From Bacteroidota bacterium (lineage in GTDB: Bacteria; Bacteroidota; Bacteroidia; Chitinophagales; Chitinophagaceae): a stretch of 36,763 bases of DNA. The notes beneath the pieces were generated by a model, which saw only the letters and a list, made by a program, of their open reading frames with translations, was not told the origin of the DNA and searched no databases. Every line of letters starts with the position of its first letter. Position 1 is the first letter of the stretch. Both the position numbers and the translations under genes were made by a program. Shown here in pieces: positions 8,335 to 16,782 of the stretch. The stretch is taken from NCBI GenBank assembly GCA_025352905.1, contig JANXRX010000193.1, positions 1 through 36,763 on the forward strand. Reading direction: 5' to 3'.

Positions 8335-10407
8335 ATGACACGATCTCTTCTCGTTGCATCCACATTCTTACTCCCCGGAATAGTATTTTCCCAGGAAACA
8401 AACAATGCACGGAAGGAAACCGATAGTTTACTTGAAGAAGTAACCGTTACCGCTTTTCAATCCCACCAACATTGGAAAGCTGTTCCGGCTGCTGTGGCGA
8501 TCATTACTTCAAAGGACCTGGAGCGGTATGGCAATATCTCCATGGTACCCGTATTCAATACCATACCAGGCGTTAGGATGGAAGAACGTTCACCTGCCAG
8601 TTACCGTTTATCGCTGCGGGGAAGTTTATTGCGATCACCTTTCGGGGTAAGAAATGTAAAAGTTTACTGGAACGATATACCCTTAACAGACGGCGGGGGC
8701 AACACCTATCTGAACCTGGTGGATATGAACCAGCTAACGGGCGCAGAAGTGATCAAAGGACCTGTAGCCAGTATGTATGGTGCGGGAACCGGCGGCGCGG
8801 TATTGCTGCGTAGCGATCTTTCTTTTTTACAAAAACCACAAAACAGTTTTAGCGCAGGCACCACCGGCGGCTCGTATGGCCTGTTTAGTGAAGAAGCAGG
8901 CTGGCAGTACAATGGAAAGAATTTTGTTTCCTCGTTACAGCAGAACCACCAGCAGTCGGATGGCTACCGCGAACAGGCGGCAATGCGAAAAGATGTGTTG
9001 AAATGGCAGGCCAACCGGCAATGGGGATCGCAGCAATTACAGTTCCTGTTCTTTTATACTGATCTGTATTACCAGACACCTGGAGGCATCACGCTCGCAC
9101 AATTGCAGGTAAACCCGAAACTGTCAAGGCAACCCGCAGGTGCTTTACCAGGATCGGTACAGCAAAAAGCGGCTATCTATAATAAAACACTTTTCGGCGC
9201 CGTACACCATGAAGCGGGGATCGGAAAATATTTTTCCCTGAAATCTTTTGTAACGGCCAATCATACCGCGTTCACAAATCCCTTTATTACCAATTATGAA
9301 AAAAGATCGGAAGATAATATGGGCATAGGTTCCAATCTGATCTTTCATACGGCAAGGGCACAAACCAGTTTCCAGTGGACCAATGGCGCAGAGTGGTTAT
9401 ATAACCGCTCCACGATCACTGATTATGGTAACCGGGCTGGCGTTGCAGACACGGTTCAGTTGAGCGATAATGTTTTTGCCAACCAATGGTTCGTATTCTC
9501 GCAGGCGCAGTTGACGGTAGGTGATAAATGGAACTTTACAGCAGGAGTTAGTCTTAACAATCAATCGTACCGCTATAAACGGCTGACTGATATCAATACG
9601 GGCTATGCACAAAGGAATATACATTCGGTACTTACGCCGAGGGTAGCCGTATTATATCGCGTTACAAAAAACATTTCAGCCTATATCCTTGCTGCCAAAG
9701 GCTTTTCGCCCCCCGCACTGGCGGAAGTAAGGCCATCAGATGGTAATTTTTACGGGAACCTGAATGCAGAATACGGCTGGAATTATGAGGCAGGAATAAA
9801 AGGCGTATTGCTGAACACACGCCTTGATTTTGATATCGCCACCTATTATTTCGCTTTGCAGGATGCCATTGTGCGCAGGAACAATGCAGCAGGCGCAGAG
9901 TATTTTGTAAATGCGGGGGGAACCATTCAAAAAGGGGTGGAAGGGTTGATCAGGTACCAGCTAATAAAACCATCGCAACATTATTTGCAGGGCTGTAAAA
10001 TATGGAGCAGTTACAGCTATCAGCCTTACCGTTTTGATGGCTATCAGCAAACAACAGCCAATTATTCCGGGAATGAGTTAACCGGCGTGCCAAGAAATAC
10101 CTGGATCACCGGTGTGGATATCGAATCACGAGGGGGAATATATCTCCGGTTATCTGTTAACAGTACATCTGCCATACCCTTAACGGATGCCAATGATGCC
10201 TACGCAGACCCCTACCAGTTAGTGCAGGCGAAATGGGGATATCGTTGTATGCAGAAGAGTGGGCGCCTGCATATTTTTATGGGTATCGATAACCTGCTTA
10301 ACCAGGTGTACAGCCTCGGTAATGACATCAACGCCGCCGGCAAAAGATTTTACAATACCGCCACCGGAAGAAATTTCTTCACCGGCATCCAGTACCATTT
10401 CTTATAA
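8335..10407 (+). CDS. TonB-dependent receptor without carboxypeptidase-like domain
   Basis: An outer-membrane receptor of 690 residues. A signal peptide (MTRSLLVASTFLLPGIVFSQ) is followed almost directly by a TonB-box-like LLEEVTVTAFQ, so the N-terminal carboxypeptidase-like domain of the other receptors is absent. The plug spans about 45-155 (IPGVRMEERSP, LSLRGSLLRSPFGVRNVKVYWNDIPLTDGGG, AEVIKGPVASMYGAGTGG). The barrel ends in an aromatic GIQYHFL. Phrases such as YYNGIPLTDADG / YWNDIPLTDGGG and the C-terminal ITGVDIES region show kinship with the receptor at 787-3144, so it probably belongs to the same expanded subfamily. Ligand unknown. The response regulator gene follows in the same direction after 44 bp. 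Confidence 0.92.
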   Translation: MTRSLLVASTFLLPGIVFSQETNNARKETDSLLEEVTVTAFQSHQHWKAVPAAVAIITSKDLERYGNISMVPVFNTIPGVRMEERSPASYRLSLRGSLLRSPFGVRNVKVYWNDIPLTDGGGNTYLNLVDMNQLTGAEVIKGPVASMYGAGTGGAVLLRSDLSFLQKPQNSFSAGTTGGSYGLFSEEAGWQYNGKNFVSSLQQNHQQSDGYREQAAMRKDVLKWQANRQWGSQQLQFLFFYTDLYYQTPGGITLAQLQVNPKLSRQPAGALPGSVQQKAAIYNKTLFGAVHHEAGIGKYFSLKSFVTANHTAFTNPFITNYEKRSEDNMGIGSNLIFHTARAQTSFQWTNGAEWLYNRSTITDYGNRAGVADTVQLSDNVFANQWFVFSQAQLTVGDKWNFTAGVSLNNQSYRYKRLTDINTGYAQRNIHSVLTPRVAVLYRVTKNISAYILAAKGFSPPALAEVRPSDGNFYGNLNAEYGWNYEAGIKGVLLNTRLDFDIATYYFALQDAIVRRNNAAGAEYFVNAGGTIQKGVEGLIRYQLIKPSQHYLQGCKIWSSYSYQPYRFDGYQQTTANYSGNELTGVPRNTWITGVDIESRGGIYLRLSVNSTSAIPLTDANDAYADPYQLVQAKWGYRCMQKSGRLHIFMGIDNLLNQVYSLGNDINAAGKRFYNTATGRNFFTGIQYHFL

Positions 10408-10451
10408 GACCCCTGTTTTTATAGATTGCTTATCTTACAACAAAATTGAGT

Positions 10452-11603
10452 ATGCCCGGGATATTGATCATTGATGATGAAAAAGCGATACGGAACGTTT
10501 TGAAAGAGATCCTTGGTAATGAGGGTTATGCCGTGGAGGAAGCGACCGATGGCGAGGAGGGTTTGAAAAAATTCACTGAAGGTGTTTTTGATGTGGTGTT
10601 ATGCGATATTAAAATGCCAAAACTGGATGGCATCGAATTTCTGCAGAAAGTGACAGAAACCGGCAGCGAGGTTCCGGTGATCATGATCAGCGGGCATGGC
10701 AATATTGAAACTGCCGTGGATGCGGTTAAGAAAGGCGCGTTTGATTATATCGCCAAACCACCCGATCTCAACCGCTTACTCATTACGATCCGTAACGCAT
10801 TGGATAAGACAAGCCTGGTAAAAGAAACCAAGGTGCTGAAACGGAAGGTTTCGAAAGTGCAGGAGATCATCGGCGCAAGCGATGCGGTTAAAAAGATCAA
10901 GGATACCATTACTAAAGTGGCGCCAACAGATGCCCGCGTCCTGATCACAGGCGAAAATGGAAGTGGCAAGGAACTGGTGGCCAGGTGGCTGCACGAAAAG
11001 AGTAGCCGTGCCGATGCTTCGCTTGTAGAAGTGAACTGCGCAGCCATTCCCGGTGAACTGATCGAAAGTGAATTATTCGGGCATGAAAAAGGATCTTTTA
11101 CCTCTGCCATCAAACAGCGCATTGGAAAATTTGAGCAGGCGAACGGCGGTACTTTGTTCCTTGATGAGATTGGCGATATGAGTATCAATGCCCAGGCAAA
11201 AGTCTTGCGCGCATTACAGGAAGGTAAGATCACAAGGGTGGGTGGAGAGAAAGAGATTGCCGTGGATGTGCGTGTAATAGCTGCTACTAATAAAGACCTG
11301 CTGGCAGAAGTGGAGGCAAAGAATTTCCGCCTCGATCTCTATCACCGGTTAAGCGTGATATTGATCCATGTACCTTCTTTAAACGAACGCAAAGACGATA
11401 TCCCGATGCTGGTAGATAAGTTCCTGGCAGATATCGCAGCTGAATACGGGCAGGCAGTAAAATCGATCGACAGTAAAGCCATGGACGCATTGCAACAGCA
11501 TAACTGGACAGGTAATATACGCGAACTGCGGAACGTGGTGGAACGGCTCGTCATTCTCTCCGGCAAAACCATTGGAGAAGATGACGTTAAGAGTTATGTA
11601 TAA
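10452..11603 (+). CDS. Sigma-54 (NtrC-type) response regulator lacking a DNA-binding domain
   Basis: A two-component response regulator of 383 residues. The receiver domain is complete (about 1-118): acidic pair D8-D9, phospho-acceptor D52 in CDIKMP, S80 and K102 in AKPPD. A sigma-54 AAA+ domain follows (about 139-370): Walker A GENGSGKE (167-174), Walker B FLDEIGD (D238-E239), VIAATNKDL, a YHRLSV segment and NIRELRNVVERL. Two things are odd. The loop that contacts sigma-54, normally GAFTGA, reads GSFTSA (214-219). The protein also ends right after the AAA+ lid, with no Fis-type helix-turn-helix, whereas NtrC proteins usually have ~450-470 residues. It may act from solution or through a partner. 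Start: ATG 10452; a TTG six bases earlier is in frame. No histidine kinase is adjacent. Confidence 0.93.
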   Translation: MPGILIIDDEKAIRNVLKEILGNEGYAVEEATDGEEGLKKFTEGVFDVVLCDIKMPKLDGIEFLQKVTETGSEVPVIMISGHGNIETAVDAVKKGAFDYIAKPPDLNRLLITIRNALDKTSLVKETKVLKRKVSKVQEIIGASDAVKKIKDTITKVAPTDARVLITGENGSGKELVARWLHEKSSRADASLVEVNCAAIPGELIESELFGHEKGSFTSAIKQRIGKFEQANGGTLFLDEIGDMSINAQAKVLRALQEGKITRVGGEKEIAVDVRVIAATNKDLLAEVEAKNFRLDLYHRLSVILIHVPSLNERKDDIPMLVDKFLADIAAEYGQAVKSIDSKAMDALQQHNWTGNIRELRNVVERLVILSGKTIGEDDVKSYV

Positions 11604-11658
11604 CGCTTTATTTAAGAAAACTTTCACCCTCAAACCTGCGCATTGTGGCTGAAAAGGA

Positions 11659-11666
11659 TATTTTTG
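11659..11666 (+). promoter_or_regulatory. -7 promoter element for signal peptidase I
   Basis: An exact TATTTTTG (TAnnTTTG) 20 bp before the lepB ATG. I see no convincing TTTG -33 box at the usual spacing. Confidence 0.45.
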
Positions 11667-11686
11667 TTGCTACTTAATGGCAAACT

Positions 11687-13195
11687 ATGGGTTTACTTCT
11701 ACTTATTGTTGGTACTATCGGTTGGCATGTAGGGATGTACGGGATGTTTACAAAAGCCGGCATTACACCCTGGAAAGCGTTCATTCCTTTTTACAATACC
11801 TGGCTGATCGTTGAAAAAACCAATATCCGCAGGTACTGGTTCTGGCTCCAGCTGATCCCGATAGCCGGGCAGTTTGTTACGATATGGATCACCATCATAT
11901 TCGTGATGCACTTTAAAAAAGTAAGCGTACCCGCCCACGCCGCTACTATATTCTTTCCTTTTATTTATTTCCCTTACCTCGGTTTTTCACCCAAAGAAAA
12001 ATGGTATGGGGGTGAGATATTAAAACACTATCACAAACCCGCATCCCGGGAATGGATAGATGCAGGCGTATTTGCGATTGTGGCTGCTACGCTTATCCGC
12101 ACATTTATTTTTGAAGCCTATGTGATCCCTACCGGTAGCATGGAAAAGACGCTGCTGATCAATGATTTTCTGTTTGTTAATAAAATGAGTTACGGCGCCC
12201 GTATCCCGCAAACACCTATTTCTTTTCCTTTTGTGCACAATACCATGCCTTTTTCGCAAACCACCCCTTCCTATATAAAGGAAGTACAGTTGCCCTATAA
12301 GCGTTTGCCGGCTTTCACAGAAGTGAAAAGAAATGATGTGGTCGTGTTTAATTTCCCTGCCGGGGATACGATCATCAATGATCTCGATCATGGCAGCAAG
12401 TACCCTTATTATGACGTGTTACGTATAGAATACAAAGGCAACCGCGAAGCATTGATGGCGCAGAATCCCATGCTGATACACCCGATGGATAAGACCGATA
12501 ATTATATCAAACGGTGTATTGCCATAAGCGGCGACAAACTGCAGGTAAAAAACGCCTCCTTATTTATTAACGACAAACCCGCTTCTATTCCGCCGGGTTC
12601 TCAAACAGAATATGTAGTAACCACCAACGGAACCTCCTTAACCGATGAGTTTCTGAAAGAGGAATTGGGTATTGATACGGAAAATCCGAATGACCAGGTA
12701 CGTTCCAATGTGGGCATGGCCAATACGCTGATCATTAATATGACACCGCAGGAAGCTGAGAAAGTAAAAAAGCAACCCAATATAACTTCTGTTACTCCTT
12801 TTATTGTGAATACGGTGGGCGAAACCTTCCCATATGATGAAGCCAATTACCCATGGACGATCGATAATTACGGTCCGCTTACGGTTCCTAAAAAAGGAGA
12901 TGTATTACAGGTTAATCCGCAAACCATTGCCATATACAGGAGACTGATCGTTACCTACGAGCACAATACCATGGACGAGGTCAACGGCAAATACATTATC
13001 AACGGAAAAGAAACAACAACCTATACCACCAAATACAATTATTACTGGATGATGGGCGATAACCGACATCGTAGCCAGGACAGCCGTTTCTGGGGTTTTG
13101 TTCCCGAAACCAATGTGGTAGGTAAAGCATCGCTGATCTGGTTTAGCTGGGATAAGGGCCCGCGCTGGAAACGCTTGTTCAATGGAATAAAATAA
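11687..13195 (+). CDS. lepB: Signal peptidase I, long Bacteroidota form with membrane N-terminal domain
   Basis: Membrane serine protease that removes signal peptides from exported proteins on the periplasmic side of the inner membrane. The 502 residues begin with an N-terminal region of about three hydrophobic segments (about 1-20, 50-75, 82-98; GWHVGMYGMFTKAGITPWKA resembles the small DUF5684-type domain). A further anchor at about 125-143 leads into the protease. Catalytic Ser151 lies in PTGSMEKT and the general base Lys275 in IKRCIAISGD. The conserved GDNR box is at 457-460 (MMGDNRHRSQDSRFWGFVP). About 180 residues separate the lysine from GDNR, including a region at about 300-385 that I do not recognise. 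It is far longer than E. coli LepB (324), but long forms are usual in this phylum. Confidence 0.95.
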   Translation: MGLLLLIVGTIGWHVGMYGMFTKAGITPWKAFIPFYNTWLIVEKTNIRRYWFWLQLIPIAGQFVTIWITIIFVMHFKKVSVPAHAATIFFPFIYFPYLGFSPKEKWYGGEILKHYHKPASREWIDAGVFAIVAATLIRTFIFEAYVIPTGSMEKTLLINDFLFVNKMSYGARIPQTPISFPFVHNTMPFSQTTPSYIKEVQLPYKRLPAFTEVKRNDVVVFNFPAGDTIINDLDHGSKYPYYDVLRIEYKGNREALMAQNPMLIHPMDKTDNYIKRCIAISGDKLQVKNASLFINDKPASIPPGSQTEYVVTTNGTSLTDEFLKEELGIDTENPNDQVRSNVGMANTLIINMTPQEAEKVKKQPNITSVTPFIVNTVGETFPYDEANYPWTIDNYGPLTVPKKGDVLQVNPQTIAIYRRLIVTYEHNTMDEVNGKYIINGKETTTYTTKYNYYWMMGDNRHRSQDSRFWGFVPETNVVGKASLIWFSWDKGPRWKRLFNGIK

Positions 13196-13197
13196 AC

Positions 13198-13205
13198 TAT
13201 CTTTG
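13198..13205 (+). promoter_or_regulatory. -7 promoter element upstream of cdd
   Basis: An exact TATCTTTG starting 3 bp after the lepB stop. Transcription from it would begin near 13212, just before the hairpin at 13218-13244. Confidence 0.4.
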
Positions 13206-13217
13206 TTAACCGATGGG

Positions 13218-13250
13218 GTCCTCATGGCATACTGCCTTGGGGACTTTTTT
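13218..13250 (+). terminator. Terminator or attenuator hairpin between lepB and cdd
   Basis: The stem pairs GTCCTCATGGC with GCCTTGGGGAC (ten pairs including one T-G wobble, plus one T-T mismatch) around loop ATACT, and is followed by six T. This is a textbook intrinsic terminator. It ends 19 bp before the cdd ATG and lies downstream of the exact -7 element at 13198, so it may be a cdd attenuator rather than only the end of lepB. Confidence 0.75.
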
Positions 13251-13269
13251 GTCTAAACACCCTAATGTT

Positions 13270-13755
13270 ATGGATCATCAGAAAATAAGTTTTGAATTTG
13301 AGGTATATGCGTCGTCTGACCAGTTAACCAAAGAAGATGCCGCATTGGTTGCACAGGCCAGGGAAGTTACCAGCCTGGCGTATGCACCGTATTCTTCTTT
13401 CCAGGTAGGCGCCGTTGCCTTGTTAAGCAATGGTAAGACCGTAAGTGGCACCAACCAGGAAAATGCCAGTTATCCCATCGGCATTTGTGCTGAGCGGGTA
13501 TTGTTGTCGGCGGTATCATCCGTTTATCCTGGTATACCTGTTGAAACGATCGCGATCAGCTATCACAATCTTAATGGCAAGAGCGACCGGCCCGTTAGTC
13601 CCTGCGGTATCTGTCGGCAAACCATGGTAGAATACCAGGAAAGGTTGGCGCATCCCATACGTTTGATCTTAAGTGGGATGGAGGGCAAAGTGTATGTGAT
13701 CCCGCAGGCGGATCTGCTGTTACCGCTGGGCTTTTCGGGGGATGATATAAAATAA
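13270..13755 (+). CDS. cdd: Cytidine deaminase
   Basis: Hydrolytic deamination of cytidine and deoxycytidine to uridine and deoxyuridine, in pyrimidine salvage. The 161 residues carry the zinc site: C73-A74-E75 (C ligand plus catalytic Glu, in ICAERV) and C112-x-x-C115 (PCGIC). This is the all-cysteine type seen in small tetrameric enzymes. AYAPYSSFQVGA (about 37-48) and NQENASYP (62-69) bind the nucleoside. Start: an in-frame ATG at 13213 would add 19 residues encoded by the terminator hairpin and T-run, so ATG 13270, beginning MDHQKISFEFEVY, is chosen. The stop lies 3 bp from the stop of the convergent T9SS cargo gene. Confidence 0.95.
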   Translation: MDHQKISFEFEVYASSDQLTKEDAALVAQAREVTSLAYAPYSSFQVGAVALLSNGKTVSGTNQENASYPIGICAERVLLSAVSSVYPGIPVETIAISYHNLNGKSDRPVSPCGICRQTMVEYQERLAHPIRLILSGMEGKVYVIPQADLLLPLGFSGDDIK

Positions 13756-13758
13756 TTA

Positions 13759-15804
13759 CTACCGGATCAGTACGGTTGTTCCTTTGAGCGAAACCTTTTG
13801 TTGTTTATCCGTATCTGTATAATCCAGGGTCCACACATACGTGCCGCTGGGTTGCGGCTGGCCATTCAGGCGGCCATCCCATTTTTTGTTCCAGTTCCTT
13901 GTTTCAAATATGACCTGCCCCGAACGGTTATACACCCTGAATAAAAGATTGGCTGCTTTGTAGGCATTCAACGGATAGAGATAATCATTCAACCCATCCC
14001 CGTTAGGGGTAAAAGCAGTGGCCACGGCGATATAACAGTTCGGCATCACATATATATACCGGTATGCACTATCTGCACAGTTAGAACTGTTCTTCACCAA
14101 TAGCCTGATCAGGTAATCGGCGCTGCGTGTGCCGGCGGGATAAGATTGGGCGCCGGGGGCCTGTAAATTGCTTGAAGCGCCATTACCCAGATCCCATTGC
14201 CAGGTAATGGCATTACTGCTGCTTTGGTCGGTCAGGTGCAGCGTATCATTCGGGCATAAGGTATCTGATGATACGCTAAAAGCCGCTTTAACGGTTTGAT
14301 CGGAAAACAGCAGGGTTACGCTGGCGGTATCAGTGCATTTGCCATTGGATACGAACAACTGTATCAGATGCGAACCGAATGTTTTTGAGATAAACGATGT
14401 GTTTTGTGCCGTACTGATCACAACGCTGTCGGCCATCCATTGCCATTGATTGGCGCCGTTATTCCCATCGTGCGAAAGGCGTAGAGAATCCTTGGTACAG
14501 CCCGTACCGAACGAATTTGTAAAATCCGCTTTAGTGATATTCTTAGTTACAAAGGGAAGTAAGGAACCGGCCGGTGTTGCCTGGCCACATTCATCTACAA
14601 GTGTGTTGCCATCTGATCCGTTCTGTAAGTGAATGGTAAAAGTTCCATTTACACGGATCGGCGCTGTCAGCAACACCCTGATGATAGTACTAACGCCATT
14701 GGAACAGGTACCGGCAGCGCTTTTAACGCTGACTGCCACAGGGCCAGTGATCAGGAAATCGCTTCCGTCTGCGGCTATAGAACTGCAGTTGATCGGTTTG
14801 CTGAACACCAGTTGCAGCGTGTCTTTGATGCAAACCACCGGGCTGATACTATCCATCGGTGTCGGTTGCGAGGCGGTGAATTTTAGTGAGGCTACACTTC
14901 CGGTTGCCAGGCTGTTGGCACAATTGTCTGTTAGTGTATTGCCATCCGTACCCGCCTTAGCCAATACAGAATAGGTTCCCGGAGATAATACGCTGTTTAG
15001 TTTCAGTAAAATGGTATCTGTGTCAAACCCGTTATTGCAACCCGTGCCACTGGCCGAAGCGATGGAGATAGGAACAGGCCCGCTAATGGTGAAATCGGTT
15101 CCATCGGTAGCCAGGCTGCTGCAATTCACTTTTTTGTTGAGCTTTAATACGATCTGCGTTCCATCACAAACAGCATAAGCAGTTGTTACCGCGGGTGTAA
15201 GCGGGTTTACAATACTTCCGGTGCCGCCCTGGGCGCCTGATGGATATGAAAGGGTATAACCGCTTTGGTTGGCGCCATCGAAATGACTGATCAGTAGCAG
15301 GTAATCATGACCCGCAATGATCGTTGGCATATTGCTGAATGTAGGAATATTTTGGGAAGGATTCGAGGCACACTCGAACGGATCCCTTCCGGCCGGAGAT
15401 GCTCCCGTATTACCCGGAGACCCCGACCAGTTGGCTGATACGATCAATGAGGCATCTGTATACACCTCCTGGGGATTACGGCCGGTGATATCAAATAATT
15501 CCCAGTCGTAATCATCTCCCTGGTTCTTGGGCGTGATAACGAACCCCAGTGTTCCGGTTGTATAGCAGGTGAATTTATACCAGAAGGGATTCACATCCGA
15601 ATAAGAACCACCATCATTGCAGGGAGTGGGTATCCTGGTTCCGCCACAGGTAGGAACGGATGTTTGTACAAAAATATTGGTGCCGCAAACCGGGAAAGCC
15701 GTACCTGGGTTTTGACCCAGCGTACTGCATGCCTGTGAAAAAACGGATACTGAAGGGAGTACCAGTAAAACAAAAAAACCGATTATTTTCCCCGCGCGCA
15801 ACAT
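13759..15804 (-). CDS. Secreted protein with PKD domain and T9SS type-B (gliding) sorting domain
   Basis: A 681-residue exported, probably cell-surface or secreted, protein. A signal peptide (GKIIGFFVLLVLPSVSVFSQ) precedes a Cys-rich N-terminal module of about 190 residues (CSTLGQNPGTAFPVCGTNIF). Two copies of a ~110-residue Ig-like repeat follow, each with NCSS.A.DG.DF.I.GPV and later G.DGNTL.D.C. A PKD-like domain (VKAAFSVSSDTLCPNDTLHL..WQWDLGNG) comes next. The C-terminal ~90 residues (TAFTPNGDGLNDYLYPLN, VYNRSGQVIFETRNWNKKWDG, PSGTYVWTLDY, LKGTTVLIR) are the gliding-motility-associated CTD that directs type IX secretion. No T9SS machinery is nearby. Specific role unknown; adhesion is the usual guess. 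Confidence 0.92.
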   Translation of the reverse strand: MLRAGKIIGFFVLLVLPSVSVFSQACSTLGQNPGTAFPVCGTNIFVQTSVPTCGGTRIPTPCNDGGSYSDVNPFWYKFTCYTTGTLGFVITPKNQGDDYDWELFDITGRNPQEVYTDASLIVSANWSGSPGNTGASPAGRDPFECASNPSQNIPTFSNMPTIIAGHDYLLLISHFDGANQSGYTLSYPSGAQGGTGSIVNPLTPAVTTAYAVCDGTQIVLKLNKKVNCSSLATDGTDFTISGPVPISIASASGTGCNNGFDTDTILLKLNSVLSPGTYSVLAKAGTDGNTLTDNCANSLATGSVASLKFTASQPTPMDSISPVVCIKDTLQLVFSKPINCSSIAADGSDFLITGPVAVSVKSAAGTCSNGVSTIIRVLLTAPIRVNGTFTIHLQNGSDGNTLVDECGQATPAGSLLPFVTKNITKADFTNSFGTGCTKDSLRLSHDGNNGANQWQWMADSVVISTAQNTSFISKTFGSHLIQLFVSNGKCTDTASVTLLFSDQTVKAAFSVSSDTLCPNDTLHLTDQSSSNAITWQWDLGNGASSNLQAPGAQSYPAGTRSADYLIRLLVKNSSNCADSAYRYIYVMPNCYIAVATAFTPNGDGLNDYLYPLNAYKAANLLFRVYNRSGQVIFETRNWNKKWDGRLNGQPQPSGTYVWTLDYTDTDKQQKVSLKGTTVLIR

Positions 15805-15904
15805 TCCTGTAAAATTATCAATTCAATTGGTCTGCAGGCGGGGATTCTGCAAAAGAATGTTAATTCAATATTCAGAAGACTTATTCAAAAGAGGCACTCG
15901 ATAA

Positions 15905-16402
15905 TTAAAACAATGTCTGAACACCATGGGCGATCTTAAACTCATGCCCTAACAGCCATTTCTTGCGCCATTTACCGCCTCCATAACCTACCAGGGAGCT
16001 ATCGCTGCCAATTACCCGGTGACAGGGCACCATGATAGCAATATTATTCTTGCCATTGGTAGAAGCGGCGGCACGGATCACTTTGGGATCACCCAAACGT
16101 TTGGCAAGATCCATATAGCTAATGGTTCTACCGTAAGGGATCTCCATCAGTTCGCCCCAAACCCTTACCTGAAAATCGGTTCCGGTCTGGTGCACGGGCA
16201 GGTCAAAATTGCGCCTGCTGCCATGAAAGTATTCTATTAGTTGTTCGGTACATTGGTGCATGACTTCCGAGATACCGGGCTCACCGTGTGTAAGCTGATC
16301 GGGGTTGTCAACAAAACTCAGCTCCCCGATGTACTGGTCGGTGCCACCGATCTTAAGCAAACCGATGGGACTTTCATAATAGGTATAGTGCAGTTCGCTC
16401 AT
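15905..16402 (-). CDS. ogt: Methylated-DNA--[protein]-cysteine S-methyltransferase
   Basis: A suicide DNA-repair protein that moves the alkyl group from O6-alkylguanine to its own cysteine. The 165 residues are the usual single-domain length. The acceptor is C127 in the diagnostic PCHRVIGS. TDFQVRVWGELMEIPYGRTISYMDLAKRLG forms the DNA-binding region (two parts, about 74-104), and VIRAAASTNGKNN contains the expected Asn hinge. The start overlaps the upstream csaA stop by one base (TAATG), so translation is probably coupled. It lacks the Ada regulatory domain, so it is not expected to control its own induction. Confidence 0.95.
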   Translation of the reverse strand: MSELHYTYYESPIGLLKIGGTDQYIGELSFVDNPDQLTHGEPGISEVMHQCTEQLIEYFHGSRRNFDLPVHQTGTDFQVRVWGELMEIPYGRTISYMDLAKRLGDPKVIRAAASTNGKNNIAIMVPCHRVIGSDSSLVGYGGGKWRKKWLLGHEFKIAHGVQTLF

Positions 16403-16731
16403 TAGCCAATACGTTGTCCGTTAAGGGTAGTCTTATCCGGCTGCAATAAAATTACCTGATTATTTTCATCATACACGCCTAATACCAGGCACTCACTGAA
16501 AAAGTTTGCGATCTGCCTGGGCGGGAAGTTCACAACGGCCACAACCTGCCTTCCGCTTAGCGCTTCTTTGGTATAGTGGTGGGTGATCTGCGCAGAAGAA
16601 TGCTTGATCCCAAGCGGCCCAAAATCGATGGTTAGCTGGTAAGCGGGCTTCCGGGCCTTGGGGAAATCAGTAACTTCGAGTATGGTTCCGGTGCGGATAT
16701 CTATTTTCTCAAAATCATCCCAGGTGATCAT
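16402..16731 (-). CDS. csaA: CsaA-type tRNA-binding-domain protein (putative export chaperone)
   Basis: A 109-residue protein made only of the OB-fold tRNA-binding domain related to the C-termini of MetG and PheT. Visible motifs are WDDFEKIDIRTGTILEVTDFPKARKPAYQL, read as 4-33 in parts, then IDFGPLGIKHSSAQITHHY, GRQVVAVVNFPPRQIANFFSE and LGVYDE. CsaA of Bacillus subtilis binds peptides and has been described as a secretion chaperone. It is the first gene of a two-gene operon with ogt. Divergent from the osmC gene across 77 bp that hold an inverted repeat. Confidence 0.92.
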   Translation of the reverse strand: MITWDDFEKIDIRTGTILEVTDFPKARKPAYQLTIDFGPLGIKHSSAQITHHYTKEALSGRQVVAVVNFPPRQIANFFSECLVLGVYDENNQVILLQPDKTTLNGQRIG

Positions 16732-16740
16732 AAATTTGAA

Positions 16741-16782
16741 AATTTGAAAATGTGTAGATTCAAATTACCACATTTTCAAATT
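16741..16782. repeat. 14-bp perfect inverted repeat in the csaA/osmC divergent promoter region
   Basis: AATTTGAAAATGTG at 16741-16754 is the exact reverse complement of CACATTTTCAAATT at 16769-16782, with a 14-base spacer. The left side carries one more copy of the word TTTGAAAA. It directly abuts the -7 element of the rightward gene, so it could be an operator, or one of the window's word palindromes. Confidence 0.8.

Noticed and set aside
1..10407. A SusC/SusD polysaccharide utilisation locus
   Set aside because: No SusD lipoprotein or glycoside hydrolase gene is present beside the receptors.
10745..11233. A 162-codon open frame antisense to the response regulator
   Set aside because: It is a shadow of the conserved AAA+ region and has no promoter or family motif.
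13213..13269. N-terminal extension of cdd by 19 residues
   Set aside because: It would translate a terminator hairpin and T-run, and the enzyme family starts at the later ATG.
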